Shown here: piece by piece, positions 13,201-27,276 of the stretch | How the letters are laid out: each line of letters begins with the position of its first letter | Position numbering within the stretch: the first letter of the stretch is position 1 | Source: Monosporascus cannonballus | Lineage: Eukaryota > Ascomycota > Sordariomycetes > Xylariales | NCBI GenBank assembly: GCA_004154925.1 | Contig: QJNS01000124.1 | Location: forward strand, 124,001-188,000 | Direction: 5' to 3' | Length of the DNA stretch: 64,000 nucleotides | Position numbers and translations under genes: made by a program | The notes under the pieces: model-generated | What the model was told of the DNA's origin: nothing | What the model saw: only the letters and a program-made list of their open reading frames with translations | Database searches by the model: none

Positions 13201-15435
13201 GAACGTATTTACCAGTTATTTTCCGTCCGAAACCTTATATAAATATTATTTAAAAGTAATAAATGAAATTTTACAAAAGTTTAAAATATAAATATAGAAA
13301 TTAAAAATCGTATCGAAAAAAAACCAGCTATTTATTAAATAATACATAAATATTAGGAGAAAATAATGGCAACTTAAAAAATATTATAATTAGCATTATA
13401 CATTTATAAAACTTTAATTAAAACAATATATAAATTTATTAACCAAAAACTCCGAATTTAAAAATAAAATTCTCAAACTTATTTATATCCGAATAATAAT
13501 TAAAAAACGAATAGATTTTTAAAAGTATAAAATAATCTTTTTTACCAAATATTAACAGATGTATAATATATTTTTAGTATTATTATTAAAACCGTACTAT
13601 AACCGAAAACCGGGCGACGTACAAATAGTATTACCGGACTTAATAAAGAAATAAGAAAAATAAATAATAAAAAATATTATCCGTTACCGAAATAATCGGA
13701 AATAACGCATATATCTAATTAAATAAAAAGGTTAACCTGTTAAATATAATACGTAAAAACCTTAAAAACATTTCGAATACGCATTTAAGATATTATAATA
13801 TTACGAAAAAAAATTAAATACGTATATAAAAAATGAAACGACCTAAAAACCGCAAAATAATAATAACTTAATCGGATATTAATTGCCTAATAATTACAAA
13901 AATTATGAAAAACAATTTTAAATAAATTTAAAATATTAAAATTAAAATATAGTTTAGCTATATAATTACATTTAAAGTTTTAACAAATAATTATTTTTGT
14001 CGTATACCGGTTAAAAACCGATAAATAATATAAAAATATTTGAACTTTTATTTCGAAAACAAAATTTAACGTTTAATTATTAAATTTTACGATACTGAAA
14101 CCTTAATAAATATATTAAAGAAATTAATATAAAAATATCGGAAACGGATTAAAAATATACGACGGCAAAAAAAAATACTTTTATAAAATTTATTCAGCGT
14201 AAAGCCCGGAAAACACTTAAAAGTATTTTATTGTTTACGAAAAATAAAGCTTAAGTAACCGGAATATAATTTATTATTAATTAGAAATACGATGCCGTAC
14301 TTAAAGTGCTTAATATACTTAAGTTTAATAATACTTTTACTGAATAAAACCGTTTTTTAATTATAATTATTAATATATATTAAAATTTCGTTAAAATATT
14401 ATAAAATGGGCGGAAAATATTCGTAAACGGGAAATATAACGATATAACGATTTTCGAAAATTATTTTATTGATAAAAATATCTTAAAATTACGCCGAATT
14501 AAAAATTCATTGCCAAATAATTAAAATTTAATAGTAATATTTATAAATAGAATTTAGAATTATAAACTTATAAAACGATATTAAAAAAAGAATTTTATAA
14601 TTATAATAAATAATCGGAAATCAATTTTCGATATATAAAGAAAATATTATTTTTTAGTAATAATTATGTTAAGAGTAAATTCGGTTTCGTAAAAAATATC
14701 GAATCGATAATTGATTATAATTATATGTGAATATTCGTATTAAGTACCCGTAATACGAACTTTTTCGAATTCGTTAATTAATTTCTAATTATTCGTACCG
14801 AATTAAAAAACCGTTTGGGCAATATCTTTGAGAATAATTTTAATTTAAATGGAAATTAAATAATAATATTATAAATATTAAAAACAATTATTTATTATTA
14901 GAAAATATTTATTATAATAATTAATTAAAACATAATTTAAAATGTTTAAAACCGAAACGTAAATTATACCATAATTGGAATATCGTTATATTATATAAAT
15001 ATGATGTAATTTATTGTCGTTCGTTATACGATTAATTTTTATTTTATTATCGGCATCAAAAAAATAAAGTTAAAAAATTGGAAATATTATTAATATTAAA
15101 ATATTATTTTTTATGCTTTTTACGAAAAGAATATAACGAACGGAAATTATACGCAAGATAAACGGAAAAGGCGAAATAAAAATAAATGAAACGAAAAACC
15201 AAACAGAACATATACGTAGAAAAATAGAAATATAGGCGTAAAAAAAGAAGAAAAGGTATATAAAATAAGGTTAATAAACGGATTATAATAAATAATAAAG
15301 CGGAATATAATTAATTATATAACATAATATAACGAAAAGTCGTCGGCAAATATACGGAATTAGATTTGCAAAATACGTTATATCAAATTAATAATAATAT
15401 TATTAGGAATTAATAATTTAAAAAGGAAAAATAAT

Positions 15436-15641
15436 TATAAAAATACAGCTTTTATGAAAATAAAGCTAAAAACCGATTAGCTATTAATTAGCCATTAATC
15501 TATTTACTAATACAAATTCATTATTTTGTAATTAGTAGAAAGGGCCAGATGGAAGTAACCTAATATATTCATTTTTTGGAATACGCTTTGCGACTGGTCG
15601 GAGATCACCTTATCTATTTTATAGCTGTCTATTATTTTACA
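15436..15641 (+). repeat. 3' LTR of element B (206 bp)
   Basis: Starts TATAAAAATACAGC (TG changed to TA) and ends TATTTTACA. The target duplication ATATC follows at 15642-15646. Confidence 0.88.
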
Positions 15642-16689
15642 ATATCTATCGTATTTTAATGCTTATATTTGTAGTTTTTCGTAATTAAATATAAAAATAT
15701 TCATTTTTTTATCTGTTGATAAAATATAAAACGAACTTTACCTAAATAATTTTTCTATTAATTAAAATTCCGTATTAATATATATATGGCAATCTTAAAA
15801 TTATATCGTAATTCCTTAATAAAGTTATATTGACATTAATTATTTAATCTTATTTTTTAAACAAGAATTTCGAAAAAATTAATTCCGTATGAAATTTTTC
15901 ATTATTGCAAACAAAATCCTAACTTTGAGCATTCGTAATTATGTAAAGTTTTAACTGATATCTTTATAATATTAAAAACATATTAATCATATTTAATACA
16001 ATATAATTTCCGCTTAGAATCTCGTAATTTACTATTATAATATACTAATATATTTCGATTCTTATATTTAAAATAATAAAGTTATTAATACTTTTTATCC
16101 TTATGGTTAAAACGTTTTACGGAAATTCTTTTTAATATCTTAAAATTTCGTTATTCTGCAGTTTTTGTACAAATAATCTTTTCTTTAATTCTTTTCAAAT
16201 TTATTAAATCCTATTTATATCTTTATATATAACGCATTAAATTATTATATTTATCATTGTTATGGATACATGTTTTTTTTTTAAATTATATTAAATTTTT
16301 TAATTTTCATATGAGTTTTAAGTTTATTAAGTATATTATTTATTAATATAATATATATCGTTCTATTACACCTTTTTTAATCTATTGTTGTTTTAATAAA
16401 GTTATTTTTATAAATTTTCGATTTCTTCAAAAATTTATTTCTTTTCTAAATTTATACTATATACTAATTATAAATAATGATTTATAATAACCTTTTAATA
16501 ATACGTTTTCACGATATACTAGATTAATTTGTTTACGAATTAATAATTATATTAATTATACAAACCAACATGTTTTTTTCGGGCATTATTTCTCTTTTAG
16601 TTAGATTTATAAAGTTATTTGTTTATTAATATTATTTTATACAACCTTAATTTGAAAATATCGATATTATCGCTTATTTATCTTATTTT
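15642..16689. other. AT-rich spacer between elements B and C
   Basis: Very AT-rich sequence with no supportable gene, no LTR boundary and no motif I can read. Probably older repeat DNA mutated past recognition. The final 5 bases, ATTTT (16685-16689), are the left target duplication of element C. Confidence 0.5.
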
Positions 16690-17095
16690 TATTACAGAAA
16701 CAGAGGTTTCTATTCCGAAAAAATCGATCTTTAGGGCTTAGTGCGAGCCCGTCTCAGCTAAACCCCGGGCAAGAAGGCTTGGCGTTCGAAATAATCTAAT
16801 TCAGCTAAGTAATCTGGGACTAAAACATACAAATCTAGTATATTTACGATATATTTACTTAAAAGACATAAAATATAATAAATTAATATTTTATATAAAT
16901 AATCTCGATTTAACATTCTTTTAATCATTTATTGATGTCGTTAATTAAAAATAATGTTTTTTAATTCAGTAAAGCATTTATAAATTTGTTTAATAAAAAA
17001 ACATTGAATTATTAGTATTTTTATTATTCGTCAATTAAGACCTTATTTCACAAATTATTTATACCTTTAAATATAGATATAATAGATTTGTTGTA
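16690..17095 (+). repeat. 5' LTR of element C (406 bp)
   Basis: Starts TATTACAGAAACAGAGG (ancestral TG changed to TA) and ends GATTTGTTGTA. It aligns end to end with 23264-23678. A GC-rich stretch at 16735-16795 has kept CCCGGG-like sequence. Confidence 0.85.
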
Positions 17096-20000
17096 TTTGA
17101 ATAATTTCTTAATTAATAATCGACGAATAATTAATCACTTAATTAAAACATAAGCTTGCCTAAATTTAGTACAAATAAAAATATAAAATAACTTTTAAAA
17201 AATAACACATCCGATTTCCGTTATAAAATAATAAAAGATTATTTATTGGATGAAATAATTTATTCTTTATTATACCAGTACTCCAGTTACTCCATAACAT
17301 GGCATTAGTAACCACCCGATTCCAAAAAGGTTCTTTTTCTTTTTAATAGCAATTTACACCTATAAAAAATACTATTAAGGTTCAAAAATCTAAGCCTAAA
17401 AAGGGAAAAAAAGAAAAAATATAGGGCTTAATAAATAAAAAACCGAACTTTCGATAAAAAGTTATATATTTTAACAACAAAAATCCGAGCCTTAAAAGAA
17501 AAAAATCGTTAAATACGCTTGATAATAAAAAGTTTGAACCTTGTTACTATTCGGTATTTATCAGCTACAAAAACAATATGATTTCATCTCTTAATTGTTA
17601 TAAGATATTAAATATTGCAAGTTATAAATGAACTTCGTTAAAAGCTTATAATAAATTTATAAATATAAAAGAATTTCTAGTTTAAGCTAGATTTCATCTA
17701 AAGTTTTATAAAATTTACTTAAAGAAAAATTTTAAAACAAAATAATAGTTATCTTATAGCTATCTACTCGAAAATCTTTAATGGTTCGAACTTACTTTCA
17801 AGACTTAACTACAAAATTATTTTAACAATTTTTCGAATATAATAAATTACATTTTTAGCAAATATTAACATTTTGAAAAAAAGGAGAACGTTATTTAAAA
17901 GTTTAAATAAAGAAGAATACGCTGGTAAATAACTTTATTTCCTTCATTAAACTAAGTTAACATTTAAATATACGACTAAGTTTTATCGATTTATGGTAAT
18001 TTCAAATTTTCTAGAAAGCACGTTATTTTATTCTTATTACGATAACTTAAAACTGATTCTTTTGTAAAATATATCGATAGAGATATTTTCGTTAATAAAC
18101 GAGCTTTTAATTAATACGTTAAGAAAAAAAGAATTAATAAATAAAATAATAACAAAAGCTTTAACAGACGTATTAAAAAATCAAAGCTAACTTTAGAAAA
18201 ACGTAAATATTATCTTAAAAAAACTTAAAAAAAATTTAACTTAAAACATTTTAATTATAATAAACAAGGGCAATTTAAAAACGAATGTCTTTCCTTAGTT
18301 AAAAAGATTTCTAAAAAACGAATATATTAATTGTAGGAAAAAAAAACTAAAATAATAAAATAAAAAATCAAATAATAAGGTACAAAAAGAAAGAAATTAA
18401 TTGGATTTCTTTTCCAGCCAGAATTCACTACTGTTACAATTATCCAGATCCAGAACGACATTCCAAGGTATGAAAATTATCTTATATACCAGGATTTTAA
18501 AGTTAAAACCTATAAATATTATGTAGCATAAACGGCTTTTAAAATAACTATAAAGCTAAAATACCTTTGCCATCTCGACATACCGAGATACGAGACATAC
18601 GACGAATACGGCCAATTTCGACTAGATACTAATAACTATAAATAATCATTCTTAAAGTTTTCTGAGTTCTTTAAATATATTATATTTTTAAAGAGATTTT
18701 TAAGTAATCTTTATAATTTACTATACATTTTAATTTATTATATAAACGAGTATTTCATTTAATTTAAAGCTTGAAAAAGTAATAGTTTTTAGCTTAAATA
18801 AAATAAAAAAAAACATATACTGAACTTAATAACAAATATAGATATATAAAACATCTTCGAAACTCAAAATATCTTAGGTTGTATTACTTATATCTCAATT
18901 TAAAACGAAACCGGAAAGTTATATCGAAAGAAATACTTATATTACTTTCCAATACTTTATATCTAATAGGAACTCCTAAATATAGAAATACTTCTTTCGA
19001 AAATACATCTTTCTAACACTATAATACAGAAAATATAGGACTGAAAATCGACTTAAAAGAATTATTATTCTCGGATACCAGTTAAGCAAAAAGAAATAAT
19101 ATAAATGCATAAATAATTATTATACTAAGTATGTTACTAAAAAGACTCGAAAATAAAAACAGTTAATTATATATAAATTACGCAAATTAAAACACGCTAA
19201 AGGTCTTCGAAATTACGATATCGAAAAACCCACTTATATAAAACCTTATATAAGGTAAAAAAAAGAATACGCAATCAAATTAAAATTCCCTTTAATATAA
19301 AAATTTAATGTTTAAAGCTATAATCGATATAAAAACAAAAAGCAATTTTATTTTTCGACAATAACAGAAAAATATTACACTCTTCAAAAATATATATTAA
19401 AATCCTACAAATTACTTATAATACACATAAGCTTATTTAAGTACGAAAATAGACAAATACTTTGGAAAACTAAGAAATTGTTCGTCTAAATTTAAAAATA
19501 TTAAAAGTAAGATTTACTAGATATAACGAACATCTTAAAATATCTTATTATGTTAAAAATATCTTAATTTCGTTTTAACAATCCACGAAATAATTTAAAT
19601 ACCCCAACTTCTTTTTTTAAAAAAATAAATAATTTCTAAAGAAAGGTTTTATAAAATCTATTATATAATTAAAAAAATACAACTCTTAAATTAAACTATT
19701 ACAATATCTAAGAAATTCCGTAAATTTAAAAACTTATTTAGAAATAAAAAAGTAATAAATTATTGCTATACAGTTAATATAATTACCGGATATTTATTAA
19801 GAAAAAGTATTATTCTAAACTTTACAAAACTTACGATATAAATGCAAAAAAATCAAAAGCCTTATAAAAATATATTTAATTTTTAAAATATTTAACGAGT
19901 TATTTGACTTTTATACTACCGAAACTTAAGAATATCAAATAGACAATTAATTAAAATTAAAATCTCGTTTCTCGATATATAATTAATTATAAACAGTTAA

Positions 20001-23000
20001 ACAACATTATCATTAAAAACGGATACTCTTTAACTTTTATAAATACGCTAAAAACGCTACTAAAACAAATTAATTTATCGCATTTAATTTCCCAAACGGC
20101 TATTGCCAAAATAAAATAGCTAGAAAAGAAAATTAAAACACCGTGCTTAAAACAATATATAAATATTATAAATATCAAGTTATATCTATAAGACTTACTA
20201 ATATTCTTATCAATTTCCAGCAATTAATTATAACCACTTCTAAAGACTTCTTAAATGATTTCGTATTTGAATATTTCGAAGATATATTTATTTTTTGAAA
20301 ATAACTTTAAAAAAACATAAAAAATAAATGACTTAAATATATAAGGTTTTGATTAAAATAAACATCCGAATATGCCTAACAAAAACTATGTAAAATATCT
20401 AAAAATTAAATTTTCTAAAAGTTAAATTTATTTTCGAATATATTCAAATTTAAAATTTCAAATTAAAAGTTGTTAAAAACTAGCCCATTTTTTATAGGGC
20501 GAACATTACGGATATCCGACAAATCTTAAGATTGATTAATTACGTACATAACGTAATTAAGAAAATTAAAAATATAATTAAATTATTAATAAAATATATT
20601 AACAAAAAATATATTTAAAAACTTTCGAATTTCAATAGAAAACTAAAAAAAACTTTTTAGAAATTCAAAAACGAAATTACTAAAATAATAAAAAGACGAT
20701 TACCTAATACCGATAAAAAACGTTTAAAACCCGATACTTCAAATTACGTTCTAAATGGTATTTTCGAAAAGCTAAAAAAATATCAAATAATACTTAATAA
20801 TTTATCATTTCAAAATACTGAGAAACGCAATATATAAATATTTTATTCATAACAAAAATTATTAAAAACTATTAATATTTTTTAAAATACAAACCTTTTT
20901 AATAAAACTAGAAAGACTTTCGATATTTATTTTAATCATAAAAACTTTACCCGATTTATGTAAATGCCAAATTTGAACAAACGATATAAAACTTGAATAG
21001 TTTTGTAATCCAAATTTAATTTTAAAATATATTATATTATAAAACATCTAGGCAGATATTTTTAATTGTATAAATAACCATATTTTCAAAATCTCCAAAA
21101 CGAAACCTGTAAATATTATGGTGTAACAAAAATAGAATTATATAATTATATAAAATATTAAGAAAAAACTCTTAAACTGTCAATACGGTTTCGGAATTTT
21201 TACGATACGGAAAACGCTAAAAGAATTCAATAATTAAATAAACAGTTCAAAAACCCAGCTATTATAGAGCGGCAAAAGTGATATTTCTCAGAATTAATAA
21301 CAATAATTAGTAAACGAATTCTATAAAGATCTTATATACAATTAGTAAAGAATTTTTCAAATTATTAAACAATTAAAAAAATGAGGTTTCTTAGAATTAC
21401 GCCAGATAATTGAAAAAGTAATTAAAAATTACAACATTTATAACAAATATAAAAAAACGCGTTATAAATCTTACGATTTATTATAACTCATTAATATTCT
21501 TAATAAAATCTAATATATAATAACTTGAAATTTTACTATTAACTTATTTTTATTAAAACTACTAAATATTGAAATCTAATACAACAAAATATAAATAATT
21601 ATTAACGAATTTATCAAATATAAGGACGTTTTAATATTTTTTTTAAAAAGATACAATCGTAAAACGCTTAATTTATACTTTTAGTAAAAATTACTTACAT
21701 AAATATAAAATGCCAAAAAGATTATTTTCGATTAAAGTAAACTTTTCTTTCCAAATTCGGAACTAATCTTTTAAATAAATAAATACTAAACTGAAATTTT
21801 CAATAATATATTATCTTTAAACAAATGGCTAAATATAACGATTGAATTAAACTTTTAAATAATGCGTTCGAAATTATATTAATTATAGAAAATATAAACG
21901 TATTCTCTTATATACGAATATACGATTACAATATAAAAACCTAATAAGAAAAATAATTATTTATTAAAAACCCGATAATTATTATAATTACTCTAAAAAC
22001 AAAAACTTTACAAACAAAACTTAAAATAATTTAAGTTCGTTTACGAAAACACTTACAATTTATTTAAGAAAAATAACTCAAAATTACGATAAAAACATTA
22101 AAAGACAAATTTTATGAAAAGGAAACAAGGTGTATTTATTACGCCAAAGACAAAACGTAACTCTAAATATTTTAGAAATAAAAACGAAAAATCCTAGTAA
22201 TAAGCTTACCTCCAAAAAAGCTTAATCCGTTTAAAATTAACGAAATTATGGCTAAAATTAAGTATCGATTATCGTTAGTTAAAAATATAAAAATATATCT
22301 TATTTGCCAAATATTCTTACTTAAACCAATACTAAAAAACGTCCCCTTAAATTAAATCTGAAAATTAAAAAACGTAATAACGATAAATATAAAGGTAAAA
22401 AAATATTAGATTTTAAAATATTTTTAAAAAAATTAATATTTACTTAAATAGAAAAATTGCTTATACGAATAAAATATATAGGAATTATTTAAATACCTAA
22501 TGAATATAATGGACTTGGTTAGGACGTTTTATCGCTAGAATCCGGATTAACCGTCTCTAACGCGGTTAAAGTCGTCGGCAATAACGGTCCTCTATGTAAA
22601 TCTAACTCTGCGTCGCTCCAATCAAAGAAATTAAAGGCCTTCGCTATGTCGTTTATCTTTAACGCAAACTAAGCTGGCTTTACGTCTATATAACGCCGCT
22701 TTTCTTCCATCCTTTTTCATTTTTCCAATTAATCTAATTCTAAATTCTTTTTTAATAATTTTACTACCATTTTTTAAAATGGTTCTACTAAAAAAATAAC
22801 TGCCTTAATTTTTTAATAAATTTTAACGATTTTTTATTTTATGTCCAGCGTTCCTTTTTTACGAACTCCTAATATACCGAGAATTTATCTTTTAAAGTAC
22901 GTTATTTTTTATGGCTATTTTTGCATTTCATTTATTTTTTTAAAAAACATTTATAATTAAATGATTATACGCGTAATATTAACGACGAATAAAATAATTA

Positions 23001-23263
23001 CAATGTAATAATTCTGGAATATAAAGACAATCGGTTTCGCTAAACCGGATATAATTAAAACAAGGAAAAACGTTAATACCAAATCTTTGAACTGATTTAA
23101 TATGAATATCGTAGAAATCGCGTTAATTTAATTGAGGTTTTTTTTTCGAATACGGCCTGTTATAATAAAGTTAACTGAAAACCCTCCGAAACTTTTCTAA
23201 TAAGCAAAGTGGCCACTTACGGTTTTTATCTTTAGCACAAAATTCTTTGAAAAAAGGAAATAA

Positions 23264-23678
23264 TGTTATAAAAACAAAGATTTCTATCTTAAAAAAAACT
23301 TACCTTTAAAGCCTAGGGCGGGCCCGTTTCGGCTAAATCCCGAGCAAAAGGGCTCGGCGTCCGAAATAATCTGGTTAATCTGGGTTATCTAGGACAAAAT
23401 TCTACAAATTTAAAATATTCACGATATATTTACTTAAGACAAAATAAATATATTATAAATTAATTGTTCATATAAATAACACCAACTTAATTTTCGCTAT
23501 CATAATTATTAATTGAAATTTTAATTAAAGGTAAATACTTTTAATTTAGGAAATGATTCCCAAATTTCTTAATGAATAAAATTTTAATTTATCTTTCGTC
23601 TTATTATTATCTGTAAATTAAGATTTCATTTCGGATATTGTTTATATCTTTAAGTAGATGTATGATAGGTTCGTTACA
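23264..23678 (+). repeat. 3' LTR of element C (415 bp)
   Basis: Starts TGTTATAAAAACAAAG just after a purine-rich tract ending GGAAATAA (polypurine tract) and ends GGTTCGTTACA. ATTTT follows. It is homologous to the solo LTR at 1783-2200 and the F LTR at 61745-62163, both of which are in the opposite orientation. Confidence 0.87.
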
Positions 23679-25680
23679 ATTTTCTCCGATTTAGTTAAAA
23701 AAAGTTCAATCCCTGTTTGTATATTTATATAATACATTAATAAATACATCTTTTCTATTTTGTATATCTAGAATATTTTCGTTATCTATAATATATAGTA
23801 TATATTTAGTTATATCGATTAAGAATTTCTAGATAAATATTCTTTATTTATTTCTAATATTTCTTTAACCATTTTTTAAAACGTACTATTGTTATTTACG
23901 CTTTTTAAATTAATTTCTAAACTTTTCGTATTTTGTATTTAATCTTCTATCGTAGTAATCTTTAATTATATTAGGCCTAAGTTATATTAACAACCTTATT
24001 ACTTTTTAATTATCCTTAAACTGGTTTTTCGATATAGGTATTTAATTATCTTATCGTAATCTTTTAGGTGTTGAGCATTTATAAACATTATTTTATATTT
24101 TTCTGTAATAAAAATATTTAACCTAGTTTCAATTTCGTCTATAAGCCACACCTAGTGTCAAAAATTCTAATACTATGTCCTAAAAATTAAAAAACGTATT
24201 TCGCCTTTTCTCTTAATTCGATTTAACATAATCAAATCGTAAAGCATTTATATCTTTTTTTCCATCGTTTTTTAAATTATCGATTGTAGAGTTTAACTAT
24301 TTTGGCAATATATTTATCTAAAATAATTCATTGGTCGATTCGAATAATTTTATTCTTTATATTATCAGTTAATTCTTTATAAAATATGTCGATAAAAACG
24401 TTAACGGTTTTATCCTTTTATCTGGTTGTAATTGAAAAGTTTTTAAGAGTAATTTCGTACTGAAAGGTTAATTCTTCTTATCGTAATGAAAAAAATCTAT
24501 TATATCGCAAATTATGCCTTATTTCAGTTGTCGAAATTATTTTCCAACTTATTTTCGAAATTAATATATAAAAGAAATTTAGTTAATAAACTTCTCTTTA
24601 TCTGATTTACCTTTTTTCAAATAATCTCTTATAATAAATTCGAACAAATTAACCGTATTTTCCATTAAATATACTTTTACAGCCAACACTTAATTCGCTA
24701 ACTTATTAAACCACACAAAATTCGAAAATAAATGTATATCTAAATTAAAAAAGTTCGAGAATTACTTTTCTCGTCGTATAACTCTAGTCTTTTATATTTT
24801 ATCTTCATAAGAAAAATCGGCATAAATAAAACAGCTTTAACCTGGCTAATAAACTACTGGACCTTTACCTCAAATTCTCGGATTCGGGCCTAAAATTACT
24901 AAATAAAAGTTTCCTAAATACCAGTCAATATTTTAATAAAATTAAATATTATTTAAAATCTAACAGTATTACTAAATAAAAACTTATAACGTATAACGGC
25001 TATCGAGTTTAACTAATTATTAAACCTTAATTATACAAGTTTATATTTACAGAAATATTATAAAATTCTAAATAATAAATATAATTATTAATTACATATC
25101 GTAATATTAAAAATATTTTAAGTAATAAAATATTATTATAGATTACTGTTATTTAAGCTAAAAGAATAAATGTATCTTTATATTATAACTCTATTACCTT
25201 TACTAAGCCTGGCTTTAAAAGTTTTATACTCGATCCTATCGAACTTAGCTTTAAAAGCTTTACGTTCGATTCTATCAAATCGTTACGTAACTTAGCCTAT
25301 TCAGCTCGTAAATCTCTACTGCAACCGTTTTCTAAAGCCGCCTCTTGGTAGATAGTAATAATTCGAATATATTATTTTTATAGAATTAATTAAAAAGACA
25401 TTTATTTTTAAAGTTTTATTATAAAGAAATATAAGATTAATAAATATAAAACGAAATTTTTATTTGTTTTTTGACATTTATAAAATTAATTTAATATTAA
25501 TTTTATGTTAAATCATTATAATTTTAAATTTCATATTACTACGTAAAAATTATATTTATAAAACTTTTACAGAATTTAAATATTGATATAATAATATATA
25601 AAACGGGCTCGAAATATTATAAGTTGATATTAAATTTATTTTTAATTTTGTTATTTTTGTAAATAAGATTTTTAAAAGGA
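23679..25680. other. AT-rich, RIP-like sequence between element C and the first gene island
   Basis: No gene or bounded element resolved. Near 25205-25285 two adjacent copies of a roughly 38-bp unit (CTTTAAAAG...CGATyCTATC) form a short tandem duplication. The stretch 25200-25350 is somewhat richer in GC. The rest has no readable motif. Confidence 0.5.
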
Positions 25681-26137
25681 TTTAATTAATACATTGGACC
25701 CCTAATAGTTACTTCTTGATCAGAAGTTATAACTGTGGCTATAGCTGTTACGCCACAGGCGCAGCCACAACCTCCAAAATGGAGTCCTGATCGCGATGAG
25801 ACAACCAAATTGCATCTTCCTCAGGTCGTAGTACTGATCCGCTCTCCATAACAATCTACTCCTCGGAATGGGCCAACATTACTTTCCCAGCTGACATATA
25901 TATAGGGGTGCAGCCGTGCAGGTCGGCGATTGGATCACTATGCCCCGCATGACTGCCTGTTAGCCATCCTCGCCCGTGTCTAGTAATGATCGGCTTTGCT
26001 TTGGGTTCTTTCTGCAGCTTGCATTTGCCCTGGGGGGCGGCATGGAGAAGTTAAAGCCACTGTAGCAGGTGGACTTATAGCTACAATTCTTACCATTGTT
26101 CTCTCATCCCCTAATCAAGACGCGAATATTAAGAACG
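25681..26137. other. Boundary of AT-rich block and gene island; upstream region of the membrane-protein gene
   Basis: Composition changes within a few bases at about 25690. Two inverted repeats sit at the edge: ACTTCTTGATCAGAAGT (about 25721-25737), and CTGTGGC and GCCACAG arms separated by 12 bases just after. No gene is supported here. Open frames overlapping the next gene are shadows. A TATATATA lies near 25902. Confidence 0.45.
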
Positions 26138-27276
26138 ATGTATCTACCGCACAGGACAAACCCCGAACAACCAGGTTTCCCCGAAGCGACCTCGCTAACC
26201 AGTCGAGATGAACAATGCGGGTTCGGAGGCGAATCCGACCTTTATGGGCTCGGCATCCGGCTGGGCATATACATGCAATGGCTATCCGCCTTGTTAATAA
26301 GGACCTTTCATCCCAAAGGCCTCCGGGCCCTAACGGAATCGTATATCATCTTTATTTTCGCTATCTTCGTCGCGATGCTAGTTATCACCGCGCAGACCAA
26401 GGCAACGTACACCGCGGAAATGCTGGTCCTTACCTACATCATCTTTGGGGGCGTCTACACAATCATGTGGTCGCCTGCCAAGCGGAAGATAACTCAACTT
26501 AATAAGGAAACCGTATTGTGGATGGTTCGCAAACTCACTTTTCTTTCTCTGATCGGGGCGGTTGCTGTTTACTGCTCCTGGTTTTGGCTTCTCGGCATGT
26601 ACGGCGATACCTTTCTAGCGACGCCGTGCGGGACTTATGGGTTCCTTTTCGCCAAGGTATCGCTATACGATCGATACGTCACAAGGTTTTTCGCCGCTTT
26701 GTCAATCGTGCTTACGGCATCGTTTATATTGAATACGGGACGGCTGCTACTGGCCATGGGGTTGTGTATCCTTGCTTCTCGGGCGTCGTCTACGGCGTCT
26801 CGGCAAGCCGGGCGGGGTTACGGGCCGGACGACCCAACGGTTATGCTAGATACCTCGCAAATAGAGGGCAGACGGATGGCAAGGCGGCTTAAGGATAAAG
26901 AGCTCAGAGAGTAAGCTAAATAATCCCCTCTAAACTACACGGCAACACAATCTAACAAGATGCATAGAAAAATAAGACCTGCCGCGGCAGCGGTCTTGTC
27001 ATCCATCGCGCCGTATTTCAGGGTTCTCTCCCTAGTATATGCCATTCTGGGTATCGAGCTTACCTTGCACTGGAACGGTGTAACGGGAATCTACTCTGTG
27101 AGGACCACTGGCCAGCTAATTCCCTTCACCATTGGCGTTTGCAGTCTAATGCAGACGATATTCGTACCACTTCTTGACGTAAGTTCGTTCACGCCCCAGT
27201 ACTTTCAATTTGACATGCTAACTTGGCATAGCGGTTCACGGGGAGTTTGGAGGATTCGGAAACAAATTTACACTGA
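26138..27276 (+). CDS. Fungal multipass membrane protein of unknown function, three exons
   Basis: Model join(26138..26910, 26968..27178, 27232..27276), 342 residues. Two introns restore one frame: 26911-26967 (GTAAGC, CTAAC, TAG) and 27179-27231 (GTAAGT, GCTAAC, TAG). The first joins two open frames in phase, which is strong support. About seven hydrophobic segments are visible, including ESYIIFIFAIFVAMLVI, LTYIIFGGVYTIMW, LSLIGAVAVYCSWFWLL and, in exon 2, LVYAILGIELTLHWNGVTG. The N-terminal CGFGGESDLYGLGIRLGIY resembles a fungal membrane-protein family I recall, whose members start CGF..SDLYG(L/I)G(I/V)R; no function is known to me. The start is uncertain because the family motif begins about 28 residues in and an upstream exon is possible. 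The short third exon is the least certain part. Confidence 0.72.

Larger units (their letters stand above)
8196..15641 (+). mobile_element. Ty3/Gypsy LTR retrotransposon B, complete but RIP-inactivated
   Basis: Full-length element bounded by two 206-bp LTRs (8196-8401 and 15436-15641) and a perfect 5-bp target duplication ATATC (8191-8195, 15642-15646). The order matches A: gag (a 73-codon remnant is open at 8841-9062), protease near 9880, reverse transcriptase from about 10715, a YLDD-equivalent near 11040, then RNase H and integrase. B and A are homologous over their shared length. All long frames are broken, and the C-to-T and G-to-A loss on both strands indicates RIP. A 149-bp insertion sits at 10142-10290. 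Without it the element is about 7.3 kb. Confidence 0.93.
16690..23678 (+). mobile_element. Ty3/Gypsy chromovirus C, complete but RIP-inactivated
   Basis: Bounded by LTRs 16690-17095 and 23264-23678 and by a perfect ATTTT duplication (16685-16689, 23679-23683). Readable landmarks in order: a gag zinc knuckle near 18240-18290 with two Cys codons lost; protease near 19320 (IID then SNFI); reverse transcriptase near 20125-20290 (YKYYKYQV, then INFQQLI, then YFED for YLDD); the integrase C-terminal GPF/Y-like segment near 22210-22330 (YRLSLVKNIKIYLICQ); and a chromodomain near 22390-22500. A GC-richer tail at 22500-22690 aligns with the polyprotein tail of element F. The chromodomain and domain order identify a fungal chromovirus. 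All frames are broken. Confidence 0.93.

Noticed and set aside
25996..26211. 71-codon plus frame before the membrane-protein gene
   Set aside because: It overlaps the first exon in another phase and has no family-like pattern; a shadow.
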